In this document: one piece after another, positions 1-9,022 of the stretch
Layout of the letters: every line of letters begins with the position of its first letter
How positions within the stretch are numbered: position 1 is the first letter of the stretch
Source: Haloarcula sp. CBA1127
GTDB taxonomy: Archaea > Halobacteriota > Halobacteria > Halobacteriales > Haloarculaceae
Assembly (NCBI RefSeq): GCF_001485575.1
Contig: NZ_BCNB01000006.1
Coordinates: forward strand, 2,046,001-2,110,000
Length of the DNA: 64,000 nucleotides
Direction of reading: 5' to 3'
The notes under the pieces: model-generated
What the model saw: only the letters and a program-made list of their open reading frames with translations
Told to the model about the DNA's origin: nothing
Databases searched by the model: none
Translations under genes and position numbers: made by a program

Positions 1-1
1 C

Positions 2-973
2 GAGTTCAATCGTGACAGTCTGTTCCATCCACAGATATTCCCACTCGTTGCGGGGTGGATTGCCGCAGTAACCTACTGGACTGTGGTTGCAGATTCGTTT
101 ATTATAAACTTCTCACTGGCTATCCGTTCGATTCTCGAAGGGTTCCTGATTGCCGAGTCATCATCGGAAGCGGCGGGGTTCATCGCCTTCGGAACCACCG
201 TTCCGGAACAGACAGTCGAGACCGCAGTACTGAATCTCCTCTCAGTCAACAGCCTGTATCTCCTCTCGATGACGGCGGTCTATGCTATCGGACTCGCCTT
301 TTTATTACAGCGGTACCCGAAGTACAGACATTCGCTGAGCGTTATACTGCTTGCCGTTCTCGCGGCACCAATCGTATTCAAGACTCCGTTCGTGTTTCCC
401 GGCCTGTCTCGGTCACGAATGCCGTTTGCGTTCTTCTTTCCGCTGGTCTTCGGACTGGGTCTGTACCGGCTGGTCCGCAGCACCGCGTCTCGACCTGCAT
501 TCCGGGTCGTCCCAGTCCTCGTCTTTGTGTTGTTAGCAGCCACGACACCGTTGTTTGTCTGGGCTGGTGACGATCTGTATCGGATTCACGATCCACCGAA
601 CGGGCCACCGCAAGGGCAGGTCGAGTTTTCCGAGTCGGAGATGGAATCGTTTCAGGAGGTCAATCAGTTCAAGCGATCGCACGGGGTTCCCATTCAGACT
701 GCCTGGGTCGATGCGCTCGCGATTGAGCGCTACGGCGGCACGTCGGTTGGACGTGCGACTGTCGACAATGGGACACTGCGGGCTGAAAATGGCTATCTCC
801 TCTACAGGGACTCCTGGACTGACCATCCGGTCGTATTCGATTTCGAGAGCGGGAAGATACTGATATCTGAAGAGTGGCTCCGAGCGGAGTCAACAACTAA
901 CAATCAGGTGTATGATTCAGGACAGCATGGAATCATCTGGAAGCGTGATGAGGTTGTCCTCGGGTCGTCGTGA
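2..973 (+). CDS. Multi-pass membrane protein, 5' end outside the window
   Basis: The frame is open from the first bases of the window, so the N-terminus is missing; an internal GTG at 83 could be mistaken for a start but the upstream codons read as a further membrane segment (…FPLVAGWIAAVTYW). What is visible is about five hydrophobic helices (to roughly residue 190 of the visible part) followed by a soluble C-terminal domain of about 130 residues. The topology, many TM helices then an extracytoplasmic tail, resembles the large membrane proteins found in haloarchaeal glycan clusters (PMT/oligosaccharyl-transferase-like), but I see no diagnostic motif. It faces a convergent membrane-protein gene. 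Family unknown to me. Confidence 0.75.
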   Translation, partial: EFNRDSLFHPQIFPLVAGWIAAVTYWTVVADSFIINFSLAIRSILEGFLIAESSSEAAGFIAFGTTVPEQTVETAVLNLLSVNSLYLLSMTAVYAIGLAFLLQRYPKYRHSLSVILLAVLAAPIVFKTPFVFPGLSRSRMPFAFFFPLVFGLGLYRLVRSTASRPAFRVVPVLVFVLLAATTPLFVWAGDDLYRIHDPPNGPPQGQVEFSESEMESFQEVNQFKRSHGVPIQTAWVDALAIERYGGTSVGRATVDNGTLRAENGYLLYRDSWTDHPVVFDFESGKILISEEWLRAESTTNNQVYDSGQHGIIWKRDEVVLGSS

Positions 974-1038
974 ACGGGACTGTCCAGCTTACGATTCGAA
1001 GGGGTTCAGGACCCGTACAACCTGAACTCAAAGTCCAC

Positions 1039-1878
1039 CTACCCACTATCTGTGGCCGGTACGTTCCATAACAACACGATCAGCAGGCCGAGCATGACGC
1101 CACCGTATAGAATCTGAACCGTCTGCCCGCTGTCCGTCGCTACACTGATCTGTTTCAGGGAGAGTAAGGCTTCGATGCCGCGCCGACGAAACACGAATCG
1201 CGGGACGAGGTCAAGCACGTCGAAGAAAACGCTGATGCCAGAACCGGTGAGCAACCAGACAATACTGGCGAAAGAGAGAGACCGGCCTGGCGTTCTTGGG
1301 AATGGCCCTTTCTCGGATACGGCACGAATAGCCGACAACCCCTCGTACAATCGGGAATTTCGAAACAATGGATAACAGAGGCTAATCGCGAGTCCCCCGA
1401 GAAGCACCACAGAGACAAAAAGATTCACCAGTAACACGAGCGCTCTCGGATAGAACCGCCCAGTATTCGTGATCACGTACACCCACGAGAATGCTGCTGC
1501 CGAAAACAGCACAGCACCGGTTCCGCGCAGTCCATACTCTCGGAGAAGCTTGATAAGCTGGGTTTTTCCCAAACGTTCCCTGTACCGTCGCTCTGTGGTA
1601 AAGAGCGCACACCAGCCACCGACTGTCAGTAGTAACAGATCTGTAAGGGGGCTTACTCCGGTCAGGAGTATATCGAAGAGCACCCCAAGTCCGATTCCGA
1701 TCAGCGCGAGTGGCCCCAGCAACATGCCGGAAACTGCTGCGATTGTCATTTCCGGAAAGACAAAGATGAATGGACCTGTAATCGCCAGCGGTGACGCGGT
1801 AAGGAACTCTACCCCCGCAAGCAACACCGCGGGAAGCACTGCGGGGACTAGCACGGATTTGAGTGTGCCCGTATTCAT
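1039..1878 (-). CDS. Hypothetical integral membrane protein
   Basis: A 279-residue protein that is almost entirely hydrophobic, with about seven or eight predicted TM helices; the first (about residues 7-26) starts directly after a short positively charged N-terminus. No catalytic motif is recognisable. A cytoplasmic, basic stretch around residues 90-110 (TTERRYRERLGKTQ) separates two hydrophobic halves. It starts at ATG 1878 and is convergent with the membrane protein ending at 973. Position in a polysaccharide locus suggests envelope biogenesis, which is inference only. Confidence 0.7.
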   Translation of the reverse strand: MNTGTLKSVLVPAVLPAVLLAGVEFLTASPLAITGPFIFVFPEMTIAAVSGMLLGPLALIGIGLGVLFDILLTGVSPLTDLLLLTVGGWCALFTTERRYRERLGKTQLIKLLREYGLRGTGAVLFSAAAFSWVYVITNTGRFYPRALVLLVNLFVSVVLLGGLAISLCYPLFRNSRLYEGLSAIRAVSEKGPFPRTPGRSLSFASIVWLLTGSGISVFFDVLDLVPRFVFRRRGIEALLSLKQISVATDSGQTVQILYGGVMLGLLIVLLWNVPATDSG

Positions 1879-2150
1879 AATGAACTGAATAGTCTATTTA
1901 TTCTTCTCTCAGCTCATACTTCAGCTGATAGTACTGTTATTCTTTGGTTGACCCAGCTGGTTTGTGCTATCTGGCTTCGGTATGTGGGTAGCAGTTGCCT
2001 TCCCGGTCGAGTATGTCGAACTCGGCACAAACAGCGTATCCCACGGCATGCGATTCTGTCTCCCGGAGCAACAAGAAAGTCGAGCCGTACTCGGCAGTGA
2101 CCCATATTACCCCAAAGAACTGTTATTATATCGGCCAATATGAAAGACAA

Positions 2151-3320
2151 ATGAAGCGTCGAACGTACTTAACTCTCACAGCAAGCGGAATCCCACTGAT
2201 ATCCGGTTGTTCCGGGTTACAGCAATCCAAGTCTAGCACCGCCACCGAGGCCACTCGAACTGCTTCAACCGCCACACCTGCTCGAAAAAACACCGCCGCG
2301 ACGCCACCGGAGGAACCGCCTTCGAAAACCGACTCAGCGCCCACACCGACGCCTGTCCAGCGATTGCCATCACCGATGGCGGTGGACAACACCAATCCGT
2401 TCGTGTATCTGAACGATATCCCGACGGACAATTTTAACGGCGAACTCGCACTGGCAATGGCAAGTGATTCAAACGGAATACAGCTTGACGGATATCTTCA
2501 TGAGTTCCCCAGTGTTCCCTGGTGGGATAGCAAACAAAAGCAAACGGAGGCGGAAAACCGCTACGCGAACCATCATAGGCTTATCCGCACGAAGGCAGTA
2601 GAAAGTGGCTTTACAGACCTCCCTCCCGCTGAAACAGGAGTGAACACCCGGCACACGAAACCGGAATCGGAGGCGATAGACGAAACGGACCCGATTGGTT
2701 CAGCTGCCACGGATAGAATAGTTGCCGCAGCTAACGCGGCATCCCGAGAGAACCCGCTCGTGATTGCGGCAGGTGGACCACTCTGTTCTATTGCTGACGC
2801 ATATCTCACTGACCCCTCAATCGTCGAGAAGGTAGTCGTTTTCTGTCGGATCAGACCAGCTATCGATGGATGGAACGAGTTCCTCAGTGGCTGGAGTTTG
2901 ACGATCGTAACCCGGAAGTTTCAGACCGTGTTCTGTCCCGCCTCTGGTGGACCGCTGATTGAAAGATCGCGGGTACAAGATTCCCTTCCCGAAAAACCAC
3001 TCCGGAAGTATATGCTGAACAAAACGTACGATGGGTCCGGGGAAAACCCATTAGCTGATGGACAGAAATGGGAAGGAGATGCTGTCTCGATACTCTCTGG
3101 TGCCCATCCGTCGACACGGACTGAGGCTGTACGTCTCAAGTTTGCTGGGCTAAAGGAGCACTGGGCACTAGGTGAGGTATTGCCATCGTATACTGAAACC
3201 ACCGAGGAGACTAACACTCACGTCATCCCCAAGCATCGCCATCAGCCAATGAATGCAGCGTGGTGGAGTCACATGACCGCGGCGTCAGCGTGGGGACGCG
3301 AGAGCGAAACAACCGAGTAA
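2151..3320 (+). CDS. Tat lipoprotein with nucleoside-hydrolase-like domain
   Basis: The chosen ATG gives MKRRTYLTLTASGIPLISGC, a twin-arginine signal with a lipobox (ISGC), so the protein should be exported folded and anchored through the Cys at residue 20; an in-frame earlier start at 1995 would bury this signal. A Ser/Thr/Pro-rich linker follows (residues 22-75), as is usual in haloarchaeal lipoproteins. The folded part contains LVIAAGGPLCSIADAYL and a following V-E-K-V-V-V-F, which resembles the 'GGP-lt-vA-a' segment of inosine-uridine nucleoside hydrolase-like (DUF1593-type) domains. The Asp-rich calcium site of true nucleoside hydrolases is not evident, so the substrate is unknown. Total about 389 residues. 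Confidence 0.75.
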   Translation: MKRRTYLTLTASGIPLISGCSGLQQSKSSTATEATRTASTATPARKNTAATPPEEPPSKTDSAPTPTPVQRLPSPMAVDNTNPFVYLNDIPTDNFNGELALAMASDSNGIQLDGYLHEFPSVPWWDSKQKQTEAENRYANHHRLIRTKAVESGFTDLPPAETGVNTRHTKPESEAIDETDPIGSAATDRIVAAANAASRENPLVIAAGGPLCSIADAYLTDPSIVEKVVVFCRIRPAIDGWNEFLSGWSLTIVTRKFQTVFCPASGGPLIERSRVQDSLPEKPLRKYMLNKTYDGSGENPLADGQKWEGDAVSILSGAHPSTRTEAVRLKFAGLKEHWALGEVLPSYTETTEETNTHVIPKHRHQPMNAAWWSHMTAASAWGRESETTE

Positions 3321-3413
3321 CCACCGGGATATAACACTACAGTAGCTTGGGTTGAAACGGGACTCTCTCTGCGATTGCTTGCGGTTTGCTGCTTTGCAAC
3401 ATGAGGGGAAGGG

Positions 3414-4934
3414 TCAGCCAACGAATTCTCGGAAAATGTCTTTATCATCATCAACGACTGCAAACATCCAGATGGCCAGCACATAGACCACCGCAATTCC
3501 GAGTGCCATTCCGATCCGCGGGAGGAGGGAGAAAGAGCGAAGGCCTATCAGGTACGCGAGAAGCGCGAACACGCCCCCGATAACAAGCGTGATGATATAC
3601 TGTCTCCCGATCGGTTGGATACCGACGTACTGCTTTGTCTGATAGAGCTCGGCCAGCTGGACTCCCGAAATGGAGATCGCAGTCGCCACCGCTGCCCCAA
3701 CACCACCGTATTGCGGTATCAGGAACAGATTGAGGATGACATTAGCGACCAGCATGGTCACTGTATCGACCAGGACGATATCCTGAAACCCGGACATCTG
3801 CAAGAGCTCGCCGGCCGGTCCAACCGCGACTAGCAATAATTGTGCGGCAAACAAGATGATCAACACTGGAACGCCCTCAGTGAACTGTTCATTGAATAAC
3901 TGCAGGAGTTCGGCTGCGAACAGTGACCCGATGACAACAACCGGAAACGTGAAAATCAGCACCCAGCGGGACACCGTCTGATACACGGTTTCAAGTCTGG
4001 TGATGTTGTTACCGCTATACAGATCCGAGGCGATTGGATTGAATATCGTAACCAGCGCCGAAAAGAAAATCACTCCCTGCTGTGAGAGTACCGAAGAGGC
4101 GTTGTATATCCCGACAGTTGCCGACGAGCGAAACGCACCGAGGAGCAATCGGTCCATTTGATTAAGTGCGAGATAGCTGAACCCCGAGAGGAACACCGGA
4201 AACGAGTATCTCAGCAATCCTTTAATATCGGCTTTAATCGGGCCGCGGAAGCCGATATCTTCGAATAAGCCCGGAATCAAACCGAGTCCGAGTAGCGCTG
4301 AAAGAACGACGGCCAGAGCAAACCCTGTCACCATCCCCTTGAGTTCATACCCCAGAAGAAGCGCACCGGCAACTAAGCCGAGTTTCAGAATCGGAAAGGC
4401 GACATTCAGGACTCCCTGCTGGACACTAATACGCTTGAATCCAACTGCGACAGACGTTGATGCAGTCAACAGTACACGGAACGGAAGAGCCACAGCCAAG
4501 ACTGGCAGCAACGGAACCAACGCCGATTCCTCAAAGACTCGTACTGCCAGTGGGCCCGAAAAGAGAACCATGAGTATGCCAAAAAGAATTCCCAGTAGTC
4601 CAGTGATAGCTATTGAAGCGAAGACTGTCCCTCGCACCTGTGAATCGGCATCTTCCCTCCGGTATTTTGAGACGTAACGTACGACACCGTCAGGTAACCC
4701 CAGTAGTGAGATCGGCTGAGCGAACTGTACGACTGTCCACCCGAGAACGAACAATCCGTATCCGCTCGCCCCGAGAAACCGTGCGACGACAATGTTGAAC
4801 AGGAACCCAAGAGCTTTATCGAACAGGCTTGCACCGAACGCAATACCGCCTCCTTTGATAATCTGTTCGTACAGTTTGTGTATCGATCCGTCCTCGTCGG
4901 TGCCAGTCATGGCTGAGTTCGTCTGATCGCTCAT
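3414..4934 (-). CDS. Oligosaccharide flippase (Wzx/MATE-like, MOP superfamily)
   Basis: About 506 residues with 12-14 TM helices and the family N-terminus: a short polar segment then KGGGIAFGASLFDKALGFLFN, followed by ARFLGASGYGLF, both typical of RfbX/Wzx polysaccharide flippases. It should move lipid-linked glycans across the cytoplasmic membrane. ATG 4934 (MSDQTNS) is preferred to an in-frame TTG three codons earlier. The neighbouring glycosyltransferases and sugar-nucleotide genes fit a glycan assembly locus. The specific lipid-linked substrate cannot be read from the sequence. Confidence 0.92.
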   Translation of the reverse strand: MSDQTNSAMTGTDEDGSIHKLYEQIIKGGGIAFGASLFDKALGFLFNIVVARFLGASGYGLFVLGWTVVQFAQPISLLGLPDGVVRYVSKYRREDADSQVRGTVFASIAITGLLGILFGILMVLFSGPLAVRVFEESALVPLLPVLAVALPFRVLLTASTSVAVGFKRISVQQGVLNVAFPILKLGLVAGALLLGYELKGMVTGFALAVVLSALLGLGLIPGLFEDIGFRGPIKADIKGLLRYSFPVFLSGFSYLALNQMDRLLLGAFRSSATVGIYNASSVLSQQGVIFFSALVTIFNPIASDLYSGNNITRLETVYQTVSRWVLIFTFPVVVIGSLFAAELLQLFNEQFTEGVPVLIILFAAQLLLVAVGPAGELLQMSGFQDIVLVDTVTMLVANVILNLFLIPQYGGVGAAVATAISISGVQLAELYQTKQYVGIQPIGRQYIITLVIGGVFALLAYLIGLRSFSLLPRIGMALGIAVVYVLAIWMFAVVDDDKDIFREFVG

Positions 4935-5321
4935 CGCTAGCAAGCGTCGCTTGTCATACCGTAATATTGCAGAAAGGGATGCGAGTAGACTGCTTGATAT
5001 GGAACACAGAGGGGGTTGGGTCCTCGGTCCGGATCGGTGTCATAGGGGGGCCGCCCATTCTGACATCGGAGGAGATGTGTGAATGGATGTGGATTTGAGA
5101 ACCACCGAAGGAGCTTGCATGGCACTGTAAAATGCTTTGTTTCACGTCTACATTGGGCAACCCATACCGAATAAATAGTTAGTCGCGGATTATGACGTGC
5201 CAATCCGCTTGCGATGTCACAATCAAGTTCAAGTATCTAATACGATTGACGGAGTGAGGGCGCCGACAGTGAAGACGTTTATATAGACCGTGTCGGTCCA
5301 GAGAGAAGATAGTCTCTCGAT
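4935..5321. other. Intergenic, AT-rich, no gene supported
   Basis: About 390 bases between the flippase start and the end of the beta-helix gene. Open frames on the minus strand (for example 4937-5203) have unconvincing composition, with many Cys, His and Trp, and no ribosome-binding or promoter context. The base composition differs from the flanking genes, so it may be insertion-sequence or gene debris, but I see no terminal repeats. Confidence 0.4.
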
Positions 5322-7472
5322 CTACGGAATGTGGGCCGTATCCACTCGGGTGTCGATCCCCGGGAAGAACTGTGGCTTTGTCCCTCGCCACAACTCAACC
5401 GGTTCCCCGTCTGCCCATGACCACGGCTCAACTGCGTCAGCAGGAGACGACGTGTTGCTGTTGTCGAATACAATGCTGTTGCTGTTACGTGGCGCTTCCC
5501 ATTTCACGTTGAACCATGTTCCAGTCAGCGATGCGTTTGTCTCTGCGAATTTCGCCCCATCGTTCTCAGACCAGGGGTGTGCGGAAAGACGGACACCGTG
5601 GAAGTCGTCAACTGCGGCATTGAACCGGTAACACCGTTTCGTCTCAGAGGTTTCGATATGCGAGAGGAGTAGCTCTGCACATCCGGAGCCACCAATCTGG
5701 ACACACGCATTACTCGCGAGGTCGACCTCGTTTGTTTCACAGATCTTGTGGAAGCGCGTATCGAAGATCCGGTAGCTCCCCTTGGAACGAGGTGTCGCGT
5801 TGATCCCGCTGCCACCGGGGAAGAACCATACAGCGTTGACAGCTACGTCGAGATTCGGGACATCAGTGGTCAACCATCCCGGCTTCGACCCGTCGTTTTG
5901 CCCATGCCAGAAGCCGCCGAAAATACCGAAGTAACCGTCACCAGTCACATCGAAGGTCCACCCGGAGGTCGTCACGTTGAATCGAACGTTCCATGCAGAC
6001 ACGACCGAGATATCACGGCCCCCAAGCGTCAGTGAGATCGTTCGTCCGATGTCATACGAATCCTGTCCAGAGATCAGAATCGTCCCTCCATCTGACAGAT
6101 CGCCCGCAGCCGCTTCAATCTGATCTGCCAACGAGCCACTGTAGGAGTCTGTTCGAACGACTGGCGCTGTGATCTGCGGACCGCCATCCACTACGACCGG
6201 CGAGTCTTGACATTGCTGCCACGGCACGTCCGAAGAGGCGTCTGGTTCCAGCCCCTTCCAGAGTGAACCGCCGTCTGCAATATCGGCATCGACGACAGAT
6301 GGGCGCGTGTAATTCCCGTCGTTCCAGAGCAACGCACCTGTAGACCCAGTCCACACTGCGCCATAAACTGTTCCCGTAGTGTACTTATTGAAGCGAAGCC
6401 CGACAGCGTCACTTCGGGGGCTTTCGAACACCAGGTTTGATGCAGTCAGGTTTTGACCAGACGCCTGATCGAGGAATACCCCGGTCTGGAAGTCTCTGAA
6501 TGTTAGATTTGCGAGCAACTGCTGGTCGCCACTCTGGCAATTAAATCGGATTGGTTCTGAGACACCCTCGAACGTCACATCACGGACAGACCAGCCTTCA
6601 CTGAAGTCCTGCCCATCCCGAACCAACAGGCCGTGCGTCCCACCTCTGATGACGACTGGTGCGATCAAACCCCGGTAGATATCGACTGCGGACATCCATC
6701 CGGTCCCCTGGAGTGTCCACTTCCCACCATATACCTGAACCTGATTTCGTGGGTCATTCGTCAGTCCGTAGTAGTTCGATCCGTCTCCCGATCGGCGGAC
6801 GTTGAACGCCCAGTCAGCTGTTACGTCTATGGCTGCATCGTTCGCGAAGCAGAGCATCGGGCCTAGAACCGAGCCGGTATCGATTTCCACCGTCTTGTCC
6901 CAAGAATAGGTGCCAGCGGGGACCTCTAAGACGGCCCGCCCATCGATCTCTGACCCCATTGCTGACATTGCATTCTCGACCTGATGAGCAAGTGAGGAAC
7001 CATCAAATGTAGTTGCGTCATACACTGCCTGCGAGCGGTCATCAAGATCGTTGACCAACGACAAATAAACGTCTGCCACAGAGAGTGTGCTCATCTTCGA
7101 CAGCTGATCTCCACCGATATTATCGGAGACCGTGCTGAGGTCGTCCATTATCGACTCGAAGTTATTATTGAGTGGGACGTGCCAGTCGAGTGTTCCCTCT
7201 GCGGGAGTGTTATATCCGCCAACGCCAGAGATACCGAGTTCGTTAGCAAGTGTCTGAACGTCGCTTTCGATAGCACTGAAGTTCTCATTCAGTGGATTAT
7301 CCCAGTCGAGTGACCCCTCCGCTGGAGTGTTGTATCCGCCCACTCCGGAGACACCGAGTTCGTTTGCGAGTTCTTGGACATCGCTTTCGATAGCACTGAA
7401 GTTCTCATTCAGTGGAATATGCCAGTCAAGAGTCCCTTCTGCAGGGGTGTTGTAGTTATATGAATTAGACAT
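5322..7472 (-). CDS. Large right-handed beta-helix protein with tail-fibre-like repeats
   Basis: A 716-residue acidic protein without signal peptide or membrane helix. Residues 7 to about 115 are three 40-residue repeats built around Y-N-T-P-A-E-G-[TS]-L-D-W and P-L-N-[EN]-N-F, then an alpha-helical I-E-S-D-V segment. Two consecutive modules follow, each beginning like pectate-lyase-fold proteins (…LEVPAGTYSWDKTVEI near residue 200; …DGGTILISGQDSYDIGRTI near residue 470) and continuing with Gly/Asn-rich short strands. This is a parallel beta-helix architecture as in polysaccharide-acting enzymes, adhesins and phage tail spikes. The N-terminal motif resembles attachment repeats of tail fibres, suggesting a virus-derived or surface-attached glycan-binding protein; no catalytic residues can be assigned. 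Location in the glycan locus supports a carbohydrate role. Confidence 0.8.
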   Translation of the reverse strand: MSNSYNYNTPAEGTLDWHIPLNENFSAIESDVQELANELGVSGVGGYNTPAEGSLDWDNPLNENFSAIESDVQTLANELGISGVGGYNTPAEGTLDWHVPLNNNFESIMDDLSTVSDNIGGDQLSKMSTLSVADVYLSLVNDLDDRSQAVYDATTFDGSSLAHQVENAMSAMGSEIDGRAVLEVPAGTYSWDKTVEIDTGSVLGPMLCFANDAAIDVTADWAFNVRRSGDGSNYYGLTNDPRNQVQVYGGKWTLQGTGWMSAVDIYRGLIAPVVIRGGTHGLLVRDGQDFSEGWSVRDVTFEGVSEPIRFNCQSGDQQLLANLTFRDFQTGVFLDQASGQNLTASNLVFESPRSDAVGLRFNKYTTGTVYGAVWTGSTGALLWNDGNYTRPSVVDADIADGGSLWKGLEPDASSDVPWQQCQDSPVVVDGGPQITAPVVRTDSYSGSLADQIEAAAGDLSDGGTILISGQDSYDIGRTISLTLGGRDISVVSAWNVRFNVTTSGWTFDVTGDGYFGIFGGFWHGQNDGSKPGWLTTDVPNLDVAVNAVWFFPGGSGINATPRSKGSYRIFDTRFHKICETNEVDLASNACVQIGGSGCAELLLSHIETSETKRCYRFNAAVDDFHGVRLSAHPWSENDGAKFAETNASLTGTWFNVKWEAPRNSNSIVFDNSNTSSPADAVEPWSWADGEPVELWRGTKPQFFPGIDTRVDTAHIP
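7128..7454 (-). repeat. Three 120-bp in-frame coding repeats
   Basis: On the minus strand the repeats start at about 7454, 7334 and 7214, period 120 bp (40 codons). The first two are near-identical at the protein level (N-E-N-F-S-A-I-E-S-D-V-Q, A-N-E-L-G-[VI]-S-G-V-G-G); the third diverges after the N-N-F motif. They form the N-terminus of the beta-helix protein. Confidence 0.9.
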
Positions 7473-7950
7473 AATTACCGTATATCTGCTGTGAGCTGCG
7501 AGCGTGGGCTCCTGTCCCGCTACCGCTGTAATTGCGCTTTTCTTGTTGCTCGATGAGCGAAATCTGTCGATACCGACACTCGATGGTCTCTGTTTTCAAA
7601 TTGGATTGGGGTGAATCTACTTTGAACATCTCGTGTGGGTGATTAGGGAGTCCCTGAAATACCGTTCCGACGAGTAAGATACAGTTACTATCGCTATTCA
7701 GCTAGCTAGGTTCACTTATTTGCGGGGAACTTACCAGATACTACGACAGAAATGAAGTACTGATAACAACACTGTAGAGGGTAATGAATACAGCGGTCAA
7801 AAAAGTAGGAAAGCCAAATATTAACCGTCTCATCCGGGTTCAATCGATCTTGGAGGTTGCATCGATTGCGTTGATATGGATTTCAATAATTATAACAGTA
7901 TGATTTCGCATATAGATATCGCCCTTGCGTAGCGCATATACTGGTCTCAA
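7473..7950. other. Intergenic, no gene seen
   Basis: About 480 AT-rich bases upstream of the beta-helix gene and downstream of a GT2 gene on the same strand. I find no open frame with haloarchaeal codon character. It presumably holds the beta-helix promoter, but several TATA-like stretches make the choice arbitrary. Confidence 0.5.
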
Positions 7951-8835
7951 CTACCGCTCAAGGTTCTCAAACTGGCCTAACAACTTCCCACACTGGAACC
8001 CGAAAAAGTGTGTGAAGTCGTAAAGCACTGCGTAGGGCAGCCAGTGTATGTATCCATTCTTGACCAGATACTTCATTTCATTAATAACGTACTGCACCCC
8101 ATTTGAGACGAAATTGTCCTCTCCATCTGCGGCGATGGTTGCGTACGCCCGCCCGTCCTCGAATCGCCGCTGCAGATTCTCTCTAAGATCATAATCATGT
8201 GAATGGTAGACCACAGCCTCAGGCTCATAGACGATATTCACGTCCCCATCGAGAACCCGGAGCGCGAAGTCTTTATCTTCGGACATATTGATGGCCTCCT
8301 GAAACCGATATTGCTCCCAAATATCTCTATCGATGGCCGCTGATACGTCCGAAACATACACATTGTCGAGGAAGAACTGCCGTGTGTCTGTCGTATCGTC
8401 TGCAGTCAGTGTGTTGCGTTGGTCCGGATAGAAGTGCGAGTAAAAGAATTCATTCATCGGCTTTGCGTCCGGGTACGCGACTTGCCGGCCGTACACAACC
8501 CCCGCCTGATCGGAGATAATTGGATTGACAAGGTTTTCTAGCCAATCTTCCGTTCTAGGCGTCGCATCATGGGTAAGATACACGAGTATGTCTCCGGAGG
8601 CGTTCTCTGCCCCGAAATTCCGGGTTTTACTGTGGTGGAAATCCTCTGGATTGATGGTATAAATAGTACAGCCATGGGCCTCCGCTCGTGAAAGTGTTCC
8701 ATCCGTTGATCCGGAATCGACCACAACGGTTTCTACGGGTCCAGAATACGACTGTCTCTCAACTGCAGACAGTATCTCCTCAAACTGTTTCCCCGGATTC
8801 TTTGTTAATATTACGACACTAACACTCGGCTTCAT
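7951..8835 (-). CDS. Glycosyltransferase family 2 (rhamnosyltransferase-like)
   Basis: About 294 residues from ATG 8835. The start is chosen because MKPSVSVVILTKNPGKQF is the usual GT2 N-terminus; an upstream in-frame ATG at 8877 would add 14 atypical residues. Visible GT-A features are VVDSGSTDGT (nucleotide-binding Asp), YLTHDATPRTEDWL (the DxD-equivalent region, here H-D-A) and FQEAINMSEDKDFALRVL with the E-D of the catalytic region. The C-terminus VVYHSHDYDLRENLQRRFEDG is typical of bacterial/archaeal rhamnosyltransferases. It should add a sugar, plausibly rhamnose, to a lipid-linked glycan in the cytoplasm. Acceptor unknown. Confidence 0.88.
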   Translation of the reverse strand: MKPSVSVVILTKNPGKQFEEILSAVERQSYSGPVETVVVDSGSTDGTLSRAEAHGCTIYTINPEDFHHSKTRNFGAENASGDILVYLTHDATPRTEDWLENLVNPIISDQAGVVYGRQVAYPDAKPMNEFFYSHFYPDQRNTLTADDTTDTRQFFLDNVYVSDVSAAIDRDIWEQYRFQEAINMSEDKDFALRVLDGDVNIVYEPEAVVYHSHDYDLRENLQRRFEDGRAYATIAADGEDNFVSNGVQYVINEMKYLVKNGYIHWLPYAVLYDFTHFFGFQCGKLLGQFENLER

Positions 8836-9022
8836 GATGGTACAAGCCCGGTGTTCTTCCAACGGCAAAGCTGTCAATAGCCATTACTGTCAAAAATAGG
8901 ACTTTCTGTCATATAGATAGATGGTGGCTACTGAACGGCGAAAATAGAACTTATTTGCATCAGTAGCGGTCGGCTACTCGATAGAGACTGTTCCAATGCA
9001 ATAACACGTTTGCACTGAAGAA

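Noticed and set aside
4937..5203. Possible IS remnant in the gap after the flippase
   Set aside because: No terminal inverted repeats, target duplication or transposase motifs can be seen.
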